Source of the DNA: an uncultured Eremococcus sp.
GTDB taxonomy: Bacteria > Bacillota > Bacilli > Lactobacillales > Aerococcaceae
DNA: 64,000 bases
Assembly: GCA_943914835.1 (NCBI GenBank)
Contig: CALUDO010000007.1
Location: forward strand, 24,499-88,498
Reading direction: 5' to 3'
Shown here: positions 42,546 to 50,932 of the stretch, piece after piece
Position numbering within the stretch: the stretch's first letter is position 1
Layout of the letters: each line of letters begins with the position of its first letter
The notes under the pieces: model-generated
Databases searched by the model: none
What the model was told of the DNA's origin: nothing
What the model saw: the letters and a program-made list of their open reading frames with translations, nothing else
Position numbers and translations under genes: made by a program

Positions 42546-43535
42546 ATGAAAAAACTCTCGCTCCTAGTCTTTAGCCTGTCTTTAATTCTAGCTAATGTCG
42601 TAGGCCTTACCCCATTGGAAAGTGCTCAAGCCCAAGACTTAGAAGAAATTAATTTAATGTTGGATTGGTATCCCAATGCTAACCACATTCCGATTTATAT
42701 GGCCCTAGAAAAGGGATACTTTGAAGATGAAGGCTTGAAGGTGAATATTCAAATGCCTGCTAAAACCGATGATCCCATTCGTTTAGTAGCTGCTAACCAA
42801 ACGGATATAGGGATTTCTTATCCAAGTGTCTTAACCAAAGCTCGCGCTGAAGACCTCTCTGTCAAAACATTCGGTTCCCTAGTCCAGCAAAGAATGGACT
42901 GTATTATGTTTAAGAAGGATTCTGGCATCAAAACCGCTAAAGATTTGGAAGGTAAAAACGTAGGATTTGCGTCGGATCCTATTTCTGAATCAAATACTTT
43001 CGCTATGGTGGAGGCTGACGGTGGAGACCCTAATAAGGTAACCATGACTGATGTTGGTTGGGATCTCATGCCTGCTTTAGCGACTGATAAAGTGGATGCT
43101 ATTATCGGTGCCTATGTCAATCACGAGTATCTGATGCTTCAAGACCAAGGTTACGACATGGACCTACTTAAATTTGAAGACTTCGGAATCCCTGAAAGCC
43201 AAGAACTTATCTTCATCGCGAGTGAAGATACTCTAAATAATCGCTCAGACAGTTTGAAGAAATTCATGACTGCCCTAGAAAAAGGCTATCAAACAGCCAA
43301 AGAAAGTCCTGAAGAAGCTCTAGATATTCTTTTCTCCAAGGAAGAGAATGCTTATACCCTAGACAAGAAAATTGAAGAACAATCTTGGAATATGCTTCTT
43401 GACTTCATGGTTAAAGACGGAAGCTTCGGCAGTGTATCTGGAGAACAATATGAAGCCTACGCCCAATGGTTATACGATGTCGGTGCCATTAGTAAAGAAG
43501 TCAAAGCTGACGACTTAGTTGCCCCATTAAACTAA
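42546..43535 (+). CDS. thiY: pyrimidine-precursor ABC transporter, substrate-binding protein
   Basis: A 329-residue NMT1/THI5-like periplasmic-binding fold. The mature start INLMLDWYPNANHIPIYMALEKGYF is the ThiY/THI5 signature (quoted in part), followed by GISYPSVL. Residues 1-29 form a signal peptide ending AQA, with a signal peptidase I site and no lipobox Cys. That is odd for a Gram-positive binding protein, which is normally a lipoprotein. The ATG is one base past the permease stop. Confidence 0.92.
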   Translation: MKKLSLLVFSLSLILANVVGLTPLESAQAQDLEEINLMLDWYPNANHIPIYMALEKGYFEDEGLKVNIQMPAKTDDPIRLVAANQTDIGISYPSVLTKARAEDLSVKTFGSLVQQRMDCIMFKKDSGIKTAKDLEGKNVGFASDPISESNTFAMVEADGGDPNKVTMTDVGWDLMPALATDKVDAIIGAYVNHEYLMLQDQGYDMDLLKFEDFGIPESQELIFIASEDTLNNRSDSLKKFMTALEKGYQTAKESPEEALDILFSKEENAYTLDKKIEEQSWNMLLDFMVKDGSFGSVSGEQYEAYAQWLYDVGAISKEVKADDLVAPLN

Positions 43536-43554
43536 CAATTAAAGGAGGACTCTC

Positions 43555-44220
43555 ATGAAAAACTTTTGTGACCGTGCCCTAGCTGATAGTCAATCCATTT
43601 GGGATGCTAACTTCGACCACCCCTTTGTTCAAGCCCTAGCTGAAGGCAATTTGGATATCGACATTTTCAAACTCTATGTGATCCAAGATGCTTATTATCT
43701 ACGATCTTTTGGAGCTGTCCATGCACTTGCCTCTTATAAGGCCCCGGATAACCACCTAGCTATTCAATTCGCTCAAGGTGTTATTGATACCTTACAATCT
43801 GAATTAGATCTCCATGCCTCCTTTATCAAAGATTTAGAAATTACTCAAGCTGACTTGGATGCCTTTATCCCCTCTCCAAATGCTTACGCCTACAGTAATC
43901 ATATGCGGGTAGCTGGTCATGATGGCGATGTGGCTTTAATCTTAGCCACCCTCCTTCCCTGCTACTGGCTCTACCTAGAAATCGGTAAGTACCTCATCAA
44001 CCATAAAGGGGATAATCCCTTCTATAATCGTTGGATAGACACCTATTCTTCTGACTGGTTTGAAGAGAATGTTCAAGAAATGAAGGACCTGATGAACCGC
44101 TTGGCAGAGAATAAATCTCCTGAAGAGATCGACGCCTTATCATTGGCCTTCAAACAATCTGTTTACTATGAATATCATTTCTGGGATGATGCCTACCGTG
44201 GCCTTCATTGGGAAGTATAA
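43555..44220 (+). CDS. tenA: aminopyrimidine aminohydrolase (thiaminase II)
   Basis: A 221-residue all-helical TenA. It hydrolyses aminomethyl-HMP from degraded thiamin to HMP for ThiD. Asp45 (VIQDAYYL) and nucleophile Cys136 (LLPCYWLY) are in place, and the C-terminal YEYHFWDDAY carries the catalytic acid. The ATG follows an AAAGGAGGA site 19 bases after thiY. It completes the salvage set. thiC, thiG and other de novo genes are absent here. Confidence 0.94.
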   Translation: MKNFCDRALADSQSIWDANFDHPFVQALAEGNLDIDIFKLYVIQDAYYLRSFGAVHALASYKAPDNHLAIQFAQGVIDTLQSELDLHASFIKDLEITQADLDAFIPSPNAYAYSNHMRVAGHDGDVALILATLLPCYWLYLEIGKYLINHKGDNPFYNRWIDTYSSDWFEENVQEMKDLMNRLAENKSPEEIDALSLAFKQSVYYEYHFWDDAYRGLHWEV

Positions 44221-44230
44221 TCTTTACTCC

Positions 44231-44277
44231 AAAAAGCCTTCCCTAAGCGTTTTTATCGCTTGGGGAAGGCTTTTTTA
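44231..44277. terminator. bidirectional terminator after tenA
   Basis: A long stem (AAAAAGCCTTCCC to GGGGAAGGCTTTTTT, with further pairs towards the loop) has T runs on both strands and separates tenA from the convergent CBS gene. Confidence 0.92.
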
Positions 44278-44306
44278 TTTAGGAGTAAATTAATTTATCA
44301 AGAGAC

Positions 44307-44945
44307 CTACCGAGCAACTACTGTCTTCACTTCATAGCCCCGATTTTTACTGGCTTCTATTAAATCATCCACCTGGCTTTCTTCAACATGCATAACAATC
44401 CGGATGACAATATTTAAATGATATACCATCATATGGGTCAAATTATGGTCTGTTTCAACCAAAGCATCCCCGAGTTCTTCAATAACCCCCTTCTTATCAC
44501 CACTCAACTCAAGAACTAAACTGGTTCCCGAAGTATAATATCCTGAAATATCAATAAAGGTTCGAAAAATATCTTTATCGGTAATAATGCCTAAAAGTTT
44601 ATCGTCCTCCATCACCAAGAGCACGCCAATTTGTTTATTCAATAACATTTCAGCGGCTTCATCTAGGAGGGTATCTGGACCTACCGTAAAGAAATGCTTG
44701 GACATAATATCTTCAGCCGTTAATCGATCTAGAATATAATTTATTTCGTACCGGCTTAAACTTGATGCATTAGTAGGTGAATTCAAGGCGATATCTTCTT
44801 GGGTGATTAGGCCGACTAACTTGCCTTTCTTAAGCACCGGCAAGCGATTAATATTATGGGCCCTTAAGAGGTCAGTGACCTTAAGTACAGAGGTATCGGG
44901 TGTCACGGTAATCAATTGTTGGGTCATATAATCTTTTACGTACAT
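44307..44945 (-). CDS. CBS-pair and ACT domain protein (AcuB-like)
   Basis: A 212-residue cytoplasmic protein. Two CBS motifs (residues about 1-55: VKDYMTQQLITVTPDTSV; about 75-130: DIMSKHFFTVGPDTLLDEAAEML) form an adenosine-nucleotide-binding pair. A C-terminal ACT domain (about 140-212: LVLELSGDKKGVIEELGDAL) is likely to bind an amino acid. In lactic acid bacteria this gene usually trails the branched-chain amino acid importer livJHMGF. Here only a piece of livF precedes it, 2 bases upstream, so its usual partners have been lost at this locus. Confidence 0.85.
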   Translation of the reverse strand: MYVKDYMTQQLITVTPDTSVLKVTDLLRAHNINRLPVLKKGKLVGLITQEDIALNSPTNASSLSRYEINYILDRLTAEDIMSKHFFTVGPDTLLDEAAEMLLNKQIGVLLVMEDDKLLGIITDKDIFRTFIDISGYYTSGTSLVLELSGDKKGVIEELGDALVETDHNLTHMMVYHLNIVIRIVMHVEESQVDDLIEASKNRGYEVKTVVAR

Positions 44946-44947
44946 AC

Positions 44948-45358
44948 TTAACCTCCTAGGTAAGCTTTCTGAACTTGATCACTAGCCAATAAGTCATTTC
45001 CTGTTCCTGATAAAACAATCTTGCCATTTTCTAATACATAAGCTCGGTCGGCCACTTGTAAGGCCATCTTGGCATTCTGTTCAATGAGTAGGACTGTTGT
45101 CCCTTGAGACTGGATTTCCTGAATAATCTGAAAGATTTCTTTTATGAATATTGGGGCTAAACCCATAGAGGGTTCGTCTAAGAGTAAGAGTCGCGGACGA
45201 GACATTAGGGCCCGCCCCATGGCTAGCATTTGTTGTTCCCCACCGGATAGGGTAGCAGCTGCTTGGTTTAAACGTTCTTTTAAGATAGGAAAACGTTCAT
45301 AGATAGACGTTAAATCTTCCTCCATTTGATTTTTATCTTTTCGTAAAAAGGCACCCAT
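44948..45358 (-). pseudogene. livF: 3' remnant of livF (branched-chain amino acid ABC transporter ATPase)
   Basis: The 136 codons cover only the C-terminal part of LivF. The signature TLSGGEQQMLAMGRALM, Walker B LLLLDEPSMGLAP and switch LLIEQNAKMAL are present, but the whole N-terminal 100 or so residues with Walker A are missing. Homology starts at MGAFLRKDK, normally in the middle of the protein. The ATG has no ribosome-binding site and follows directly after the gltS terminator hairpin, which marks the deletion point. It cannot hydrolyse ATP. The rest of the liv operon is absent. Confidence 0.85.
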
Positions 45359-45360
45359 TA

Positions 45361-45393
45361 ATATAAAAAGACCCAGTCCTTGGACTGCGTCTT
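45361..45393 (-). terminator. intrinsic terminator of the rraA-gltS transcript
   Basis: A 12-base stem with one G-G mismatch (45368-45379 and 45382-45393) is followed on the reverse strand by TTTTTATATT. Confidence 0.85.
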
Positions 45394-45416
45394 CAATTTA
45401 AGAAATTTATTTGGTT

Positions 45417-46613
45417 TTATTTCACCCAATTAATAAAGAAGGTAATAATAATCGGGTTAGAAATATTGATAAAGATAACGGTCACTACAGGTAGGACAAA
45501 CCAAGCTGTAGGGGCTGGACCACTCTTTTCAATAACCGCCGACATATTAGCGATAGCATTCGGTGTTTGACCCAAGGCAACGCCACAGTGACCTGCAGCC
45601 ATAACCGCTGCTTCATAGTCTTTACCTAAACTTCTAAAGGTGACAATAGATGCCCAAATGGCCATAGCCACAGCTTGGGTCAGCAGGATAACAACCATAG
45701 GTAGGGCTAAGTCCATCAATTTCTGCAAGTCTAAGGTCATTAAAGCCATCGATAGAAACAGGTTCAAGAAGACCCCACCGTACATATCTAATAATTTAAA
45801 ATCAATTAAATCACCAGACTCCTCGCGCATATCCATGATATTACGGATAACTGCCCCTCCAAATAAGCAGCCCACATAATATGGGAAGGTTAAGGAGGTT
45901 AGGGCTAGCAACTTATTGATATAGACTCCGACAAAGGCACCTAACATTATCCAGAGGACCGTATCCAACATATTTTTCTTAGTTGCTGTCACTCCCGTAC
46001 TAGAAGCAGGCTGGTCTGAGCTAGTGGTGGTTCGTCCGCTACTTTGGAGCTGATAACGTTTGATCAGGCGATGAGCGACAGGTCCACCAATGACAGACCC
46101 TAATAGGAGGCCAAAGGTGGCCGCTGCGACCGCTATTGTGGTCGCCCCCTCTTGTCCCATACTTTCAAGCATGGGACCAAAGGATACGCCTGATCCTACG
46201 CCCCCGGACATAGACATAGACCCCATGGTTAAACCAATTAAAGGCGAGATATCAAAAACACCTGAAAGTAGTAGGGTAATTAAATTCTGCACAAACAGGA
46301 AGGCAACCGATCCAATGGCGAGGATAATTCCTAACTTTCCTGACTTTTTAAGAGTGACCCAACTACAGGTGAAGCCGGTACACGTAAAGAATAAATTCAT
46401 AAAGAAGTCTTGCAGGGTATTATCAAAGTTAAAATGTAGCCAGCCTAAGCGACCTAAGGCAAAGACAATAATAGAGAAAAGTAGGCCACCAATCACTGGT
46501 GCCGGGATGAAGTACTTCTCAAAAAAAGCTACATGTTGTCGGAGGTAACGCCCAAGTAAAAAGACTAAGCTGGCTACTCCAACGGTTTGTAACATATCCA
46601 TTGTTATTTCCAT
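45417..46613 (-). CDS. gltS: GltS-family sodium/carboxylate symporter
   Basis: A 398-residue membrane protein. It has the two inverted halves of GltS with their GGVGSG-type loops: MGSMSMSGGVGSGVSFGPM in the first half, and AAGHCGVALGQTPNAIANM in the second. The family member in E. coli imports glutamate with Na+. The ATG at 46613 follows AGGGGG. It is 14 bases after the RraA-like aldolase gene and shares its transcript, so the substrate may be a related dicarboxylic or keto acid used by that enzyme rather than glutamate. This is inference. Confidence 0.88.
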   Translation of the reverse strand: MEITMDMLQTVGVASLVFLLGRYLRQHVAFFEKYFIPAPVIGGLLFSIIVFALGRLGWLHFNFDNTLQDFFMNLFFTCTGFTCSWVTLKKSGKLGIILAIGSVAFLFVQNLITLLLSGVFDISPLIGLTMGSMSMSGGVGSGVSFGPMLESMGQEGATTIAVAAATFGLLLGSVIGGPVAHRLIKRYQLQSSGRTTTSSDQPASSTGVTATKKNMLDTVLWIMLGAFVGVYINKLLALTSLTFPYYVGCLFGGAVIRNIMDMREESGDLIDFKLLDMYGGVFLNLFLSMALMTLDLQKLMDLALPMVVILLTQAVAMAIWASIVTFRSLGKDYEAAVMAAGHCGVALGQTPNAIANMSAVIEKSGPAPTAWFVLPVVTVIFINISNPIIITFFINWVK

Positions 46614-46627
46614 ACGTCATCCCCCTC

Positions 46628-47260
46628 TTAATCTAGATTTTTGATGGTTTCTTCGACCCATGATAAATCTGGAAGTTTACCTTCTTTTAAATTCGCAATC
46701 TTCATTGCTTCATCTGCTTCTACTTCTTCTGTATCACGAATAGATTGGTCAACTTCATCCGGACGTAGGATAATCACACCGTCGCCATCTCCTCGGACCA
46801 AGTCCCCTGGATGAACCACTTGACCGCCGATAGAGATAACCCCTTGTACTTTCCCTTTACCATTCTTCAAAGGACCATTCGGTGAAATTCCCTTGGCATA
46901 TACAGGTAAAGGTAATTCCTTCAGAGCATCTAAATCGCGAATAGCCCCATCCACAACAAGTCCTGCCAAGCCTTTAGCTAACATCATCCGTCCAACAATT
47001 TCACCACAAACAGCTCGGTTAGTGAAGCCTTTGGCATCAACCATCAATATATCACCTGCCTGTGCCTGATTGATTGCATGATAAATAAATAAATTATCGC
47101 CTGGATCAGTTGAGACTGTATAGGCGCGACCAATCAAGGCTTGGTCATTAACTGGACGAATAGATGAATCGATAGCCCGGTTTCTTCCTAAGGTATCATC
47201 TATATTAGCTACCGCCATTTGGCCCATTTTTTGTAATTGTTCTTCTGTTACTCTATGCAT
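46628..47260 (-). CDS. RraA-family aldolase/decarboxylase-like protein
   Basis: A 210-residue protein of the RraA-like superfamily, which includes 4-hydroxy-4-methyl-2-oxoglutarate aldolase and oxaloacetate decarboxylase. The pyruvate/metal site is visible: GEIVGRMMLAKGLAGLVVDGAIRD (quoted region residues 86-109) with Arg108 and Asp109. Then come YAKGISPNG and HPGDLVRGDGDGVIIL. It starts a transcript with gltS, opposite a LysR-type gene, as in catabolic modules. The substrate is unknown. The regulator-of-RNase-E name does not apply to this class. Confidence 0.82.
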   Translation of the reverse strand: MHRVTEEQLQKMGQMAVANIDDTLGRNRAIDSSIRPVNDQALIGRAYTVSTDPGDNLFIYHAINQAQAGDILMVDAKGFTNRAVCGEIVGRMMLAKGLAGLVVDGAIRDLDALKELPLPVYAKGISPNGPLKNGKGKVQGVISIGGQVVHPGDLVRGDGDGVIILRPDEVDQSIRDTEEVEADEAMKIANLKEGKLPDLSWVEETIKNLD

Positions 47261-47287
47261 GTTGCATTTCTCCTCTCGTATGTTAAT

Positions 47288-47315
47288 ATTATCACACCAT
47301 AAATATTAATAATAA
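47288..47315 (-). promoter_or_regulatory. promoter of the rraA-gltS transcript
   Basis: The reverse strand has TTATTA (47310-47315), a 16-base spacer and GATAAT (47288-47293) with TGT before it. It overlaps the A+T-rich divergent region where the LysR regulator would bind. Confidence 0.5.
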
Positions 47316-47366
47316 CGAATAATAAAAGGATATAATTCCATATTTTTGTTATTTAGGAGGAGTCCT

Positions 47367-48281
47367 ATGACAAGCGAACAACTTAAAGCCTTTGCTGCCA
47401 TTGTTAATTATGGAACGATTGCTTCTGCTGCTGACCACCTCTTTGCCTCCCAATCGACTGTCAGCTTTCAAATTAAACAGTTGGAGAAGGAACTCGGTGT
47501 CACCCTCTTTGATCGTCATCAAGGTAGGAAGAAGACCTGCCTCACCGAGGAAGGCAAAGTATTCCTACCTATTTGCCTCCATATTCTTTCTCTATATGAC
47601 AAAGCCGGTAAAATCCACGAAGTGTCATTTAACCAACAACTAACCATTGCTAGCATTGACATTGTCAATAACCATGCCCTAGTCCCCTTCTTTGGTCAGT
47701 TTCTAGATGGCGATTCCCCCTTTAAATTAACCATCAAAACCCACCACTCAAATGAAATTCATGGTTTGGTAGCAAACCGGATGGCCGATATTGGCTATGT
47801 CTTCAGCCAAGACCGCTATCCCAACTTGACCTCTAAGCCAATCTATCGAGAACTGATGTATGTCGTTTACCACAAAGATAGTGACTACCCTAATCTTATT
47901 GATCCCAACCACTTAGATGCTAGCCAGGAGATATATCTGCGATGGGCTGATGATTATGAATTATGGCATCATCGTTTCTGGCGAGACGAAGAGCCTCTAA
48001 TGACAGTAAACACAGGATCCATGCTCAAACACTATTTAACTGAACCCAATCGCTGGGCCATTGCTCCCATGTCAGTAATTCAATCTATGATGTCAGATAG
48101 CCAGATTAGATATTCTTCCATAACCAGTCCACCCCCACCACGCATTTGCTACCAGCTGACTCGTCAAGACAATACTCAAGAAGAGAACCGTCTCATCAAT
48201 AAATTCGAAAGACTCTTGGCCGATTTTGTCGCATGTAATAATCATATTTGTAGTTTCCGCTCTTGGATGCTAAGTGAATAA
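47367..48281 (+). CDS. LysR-type transcriptional regulator
   Basis: A 304-residue regulator. The N-terminal winged helix is classical: LKAFAAIVNYGTIASAADHLFASQSTVSFQIKQLEKELG (quoted region residues 6-45) and LFDRHQGRKKTCLTEEG. The C-terminal effector domain (about 90-300) is shorter on recognisable motifs. The ATG at 47367 follows AGGAGG. It is divergent from rraA-gltS across a 106-base A+T-rich gap and is the obvious candidate to control that pair. Confidence 0.9.
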   Translation: MTSEQLKAFAAIVNYGTIASAADHLFASQSTVSFQIKQLEKELGVTLFDRHQGRKKTCLTEEGKVFLPICLHILSLYDKAGKIHEVSFNQQLTIASIDIVNNHALVPFFGQFLDGDSPFKLTIKTHHSNEIHGLVANRMADIGYVFSQDRYPNLTSKPIYRELMYVVYHKDSDYPNLIDPNHLDASQEIYLRWADDYELWHHRFWRDEEPLMTVNTGSMLKHYLTEPNRWAIAPMSVIQSMMSDSQIRYSSITSPPPPRICYQLTRQDNTQEENRLINKFERLLADFVACNNHICSFRSWMLSE

Positions 48282-48301
48282 CCCTTCCTTAACCCCAAAG
48301 C

Positions 48302-48338
48302 AAAGGACAGCCCCTAGGTATCAGGGCTGTCCTTTTGA
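48302..48338. terminator. bidirectional terminator between lysR and the aldo/keto reductase
   Basis: A 12-base perfect stem (AAAGGACAGCCC at 48302-48313, complement 48324-48335) is followed by T's. Confidence 0.88.
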
Positions 48339-48353
48339 TTTAGGAAGAATGAT

Positions 48354-49199
48354 TTAAAAACTAGCGTGATCTGGGTCTGGTGCTGCAACCAAGCCTTCAA
48401 TTTGATCCATAGCCTCCATGTCTTCTGCAGCTAGTTCAAAATCTCCAACTTGTAAGTTTGATTCAATATTTACTGGGTTCTGTGACCGAGGTAGGGGGAG
48501 AAAACCATGTTGCAGAGACCATTGGAGGGCTAACTGAGCCACCGTTCGATTATATTTCTCAGCTAAGGTCTTGAGGTCATTATCTGAGAAAATCTCTCCT
48601 TTACCTAAAGGACTATAGGCCTCCAGAAGGATATCATGTTGACGGCAATACGCAACTAATTCATCCTGACTTAAGCCTGGAGATAATTTGATTTGGTTGA
48701 CTTGTGGTTTCACCGTCGCGGTTTTTAGGAGTTCCTCTAAATGGTGCTCTAGGAAATTTGACACACCGATAGCTTTCACTTTACCGGCTTGGTAATACTC
48801 TTCCATGGCTTTCCACACATGTGCATTTCGTTCTTTCCATCCATCATTAGCCTGAAATTCTTTTGGGTTTGGCCAGTGAATGAGTAATAGGTCCAGATAG
48901 TCTACCTTTAGTTTCTTCATTGATTCATCAATGGATAACTTAGTCGCTTCATAGCTCCCCTTATCATTCCAGACCTTGGTCGTTAAGAAGATATCCTGAC
49001 GATCTATGCCAGAATCCTGAATAGCCTGCCCGACTGAATTCTCATTTCCATACACTTGGGCGGTATCTATATGGCGATAACCTAACTCCAAGGCTTTGGC
49101 TACTGACTTATAAGCCACATCTCCTTCTTCGAGTTGCCAGGTACCGAAAGCTATTTTCGGAATTTCGATACCATTGTTTAAAGTATACGTATCAACCAT
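48354..49199 (-). CDS. aldo/keto reductase
   Basis: A 281-residue NAD(P)H-dependent oxidoreductase of the AKR5 type (2,5-diketogluconate reductase/YvgN-like). The catalytic tetrad is complete: Asp45, Tyr50 (DTAQVYGNE), Lys75 (TTKVWN) and His108 (LLLIHWP). The cofactor end reads AYSPLGKG and LPLPRSQNPVNIESNL. Substrates are probably small carbonyls such as methylglyoxal. It is monocistronic. Confidence 0.93.
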   Translation of the reverse strand: MVDTYTLNNGIEIPKIAFGTWQLEEGDVAYKSVAKALELGYRHIDTAQVYGNENSVGQAIQDSGIDRQDIFLTTKVWNDKGSYEATKLSIDESMKKLKVDYLDLLLIHWPNPKEFQANDGWKERNAHVWKAMEEYYQAGKVKAIGVSNFLEHHLEELLKTATVKPQVNQIKLSPGLSQDELVAYCRQHDILLEAYSPLGKGEIFSDNDLKTLAEKYNRTVAQLALQWSLQHGFLPLPRSQNPVNIESNLQVGDFELAAEDMEAMDQIEGLVAAPDPDHASF

Positions 49200-49271
49200 C
49201 TTACTTCCTCCTTTATAATTCTATGTCTATTTTATCATCATCAGCCTTCAGCTTAAACTAAAGCGACCCAC

Positions 49272-49345
49272 ACAAAAACCACCCTTTGAGTGAGACCTCC
49301 AGAGCCAGTCATATTTCAGGCTTTAGAAACACACCAAAGGGTGGT
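49272..49345 (-). terminator. long-looped terminator after truA
   Basis: ACCACCCTTTG (49278-49288) and its complement (49335-49345) enclose 46 bases. On the reverse strand the stem is followed by TTTTTG. The loop is unusually long for an intrinsic terminator. Confidence 0.65.
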
Positions 49346-49349
49346 CTTT

Positions 49350-50120
49350 TTAAATAAAGGGATCATGATCGTAACACACTTGGTAGAGGTATAGTCCAGC
49401 TGGATCCGCCGTAGGTCCAGCTTGGTTACGGTCTTTGACTTGCAATAATCTTTCTAATTCATCCACTGGCTTTAAGCCATCCCCAATTTGCAGGAGAGTT
49501 CCCACAATAATACGGACCATATTATAAAGGAAACCACGTCCTCTAATATAGAAGCGAAGCTCCTGGCAGTTTGTCTGATAATCTATGGAAGCTTCAAGAA
49601 CTTCACGAACCTTATCTTCCTTATCCGTATGAGTGGAGCAGAAGCTAGTGAAATCATGTTGGCCAACAATGGCTTCTAAGGCCTGCTGCATACGCTTCAA
49701 ATCATACTCATAGGGGTGGTGCAGGGTGTAGAAACGCTTAAAGGGATCCGGAAAGGGAGAGGTATCAATTCGATAGAGATAGGTCTTTTCCTTAGCCATA
49801 TAGCGTGCGTGGAAGTCTGGTGCTACTGCTCTAATAGCCAAGACCCGTATAGCTGGATCCAAGACACTATTCATGGCCTTCAAGAGTCCTCTTTCTTCAA
49901 TTGAAAAAGGAAAATCAAAATGAATGACCTGTCCCAAGGCATGGACCCCAGAATCTGTTCGTCCTGAACAAGAGGTCCGAATTCCACAGTCTGGTTGGGT
50001 CTTACCAATCTTATTTAAGACCCTTTCGATTTCTGCCTGAATACTAGGTCCATTAGGTTGAACCTGATAGCCAACAAAATTCCGTCCATCATACTCTATT
50101 TTAGCTACATATCTAGGCAT
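49350..50120 (-). CDS. truA: tRNA pseudouridine(38-40) synthase
   Basis: A 256-residue enzyme that makes pseudouridine at positions 38-40 of the tRNA anticodon arm. The catalytic Asp56 is in SCSGRTDSGVHALGQ. KIEYDGRNFVGYQ opens the domain, and FLYNMVRIIVGTLLQIG is the C-terminal signature. The ATG at 50120 follows GAGGGTG. Seven upstream codons overlap ecfT and are rejected. It is the last gene of ecfA1-ecfA2-ecfT-truA, the usual order in Lactobacillales. Confidence 0.95.
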   Translation of the reverse strand: MPRYVAKIEYDGRNFVGYQVQPNGPSIQAEIERVLNKIGKTQPDCGIRTSCSGRTDSGVHALGQVIHFDFPFSIEERGLLKAMNSVLDPAIRVLAIRAVAPDFHARYMAKEKTYLYRIDTSPFPDPFKRFYTLHHPYEYDLKRMQQALEAIVGQHDFTSFCSTHTDKEDKVREVLEASIDYQTNCQELRFYIRGRGFLYNMVRIIVGTLLQIGDGLKPVDELERLLQVKDRNQAGPTADPAGLYLYQVCYDHDPFI

Positions 50121-50128
50121 AGGCACCC

Positions 50129-50932
50129 TCACCCTATCCACCGGGTAGCCACCATACCTATGGTCACTACCACCAGCCCCAGTAAGGCATAAAGGTCCAA
50201 ACGACTATAAGCCAATTGACGGTATTTACTTCGTCCTTGTCCCCCCTTATAGCCTCGGGCTTCCATGGCGTTGGCCATTTCTTCAGCTCGGTTAAAGGCC
50301 GATACAAACAAGGGAATCAGAATTGGAACAATCGCCTTAATTCGGTCCATAAAAGACCCTTCATTGAAATCCACTCCCCGCGACCTTTGTGCATTCATTA
50401 TCTTGGTAGCTTCATCCATTAATGTTGGCACATATCTTAAAGCGATCGAAAGCATTAGGGCAATTTCATGGGATGGGAATCCAAGGCGAGCTAAGGGTCG
50501 CAACATATGTTCTATCCCGTCAGTTAACTCTAAGGGAGCTGTGGTCAAGGTCATTAAAGTTGAGAACACAATGATTAAGACCAAACGAAGAAAAATATAA
50601 ATTCCTGCTTGGACTCCCTCAGAGGTTACAGCTAATGGCCCCCATTGAAAGTAAACTTGCCCACCGGTTGAGAAGAGAATTTGAAAGCACACAGTAAATA
50701 AAATCAACCAAATCATCGGGCGAATCCCCTTAAGAAAGAAAGACAGGGATATCTGGCTTAAGAAGACTAGAAGTAAGGCTGTAACAACTAAAAAAGCATA
50801 GGCTAGCCAGTTATTGGCAAAGAAGACAACCAGGATAAAATAGAAGGTTGCCAAAAGCTTAGTTCTAGGGTCCAAATTATGGATAAAGGAATCACCTTGA
50901 ATGTAGCGTCCCAGAATCATTTTATCTAACAT
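50129..50932 (-). CDS. ecfT: ECF transporter transmembrane component EcfT
   Basis: A 267-residue membrane protein that couples the two ATPases to interchangeable vitamin-binding S-components. The two coupling-helix motifs are present: MNAQRSRGVDF and ANAMEARGYKGG. The ATG at 50932 sits 6 bases after AAGGAG, inside the end of ecfA2. S-components sharing it would include ThiW from the thi operon. Confidence 0.95.
   Translation of the reverse strand: MLDKMILGRYIQGDSFIHNLDPRTKLLATFYFILVVFFANNWLAYAFLVVTALLLVFLSQISLSFFLKGIRPMIWLILFTVCFQILFSTGGQVYFQWGPLAVTSEGVQAGIYIFLRLVLIIVFSTLMTLTTAPLELTDGIEHMLRPLARLGFPSHEIALMLSIALRYVPTLMDEATKIMNAQRSRGVDFNEGSFMDRIKAIVPILIPLFVSAFNRAEEMANAMEARGYKGGQGRSKYRQLAYSRLDLYALLGLVVVTIGMVATRWIG

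Noticed and set aside
44948..45358. livF remnant as a functional 136-residue ATPase
   Set aside because: It lacks Walker A and about 100 N-terminal residues, and its ATG has no ribosome-binding site.
49278..49345. Inverted repeat with 46-base interior considered as a small mobile element (MITE)
   Set aside because: Only one copy is seen, with no target duplication. Position and T run fit a truA terminator better.
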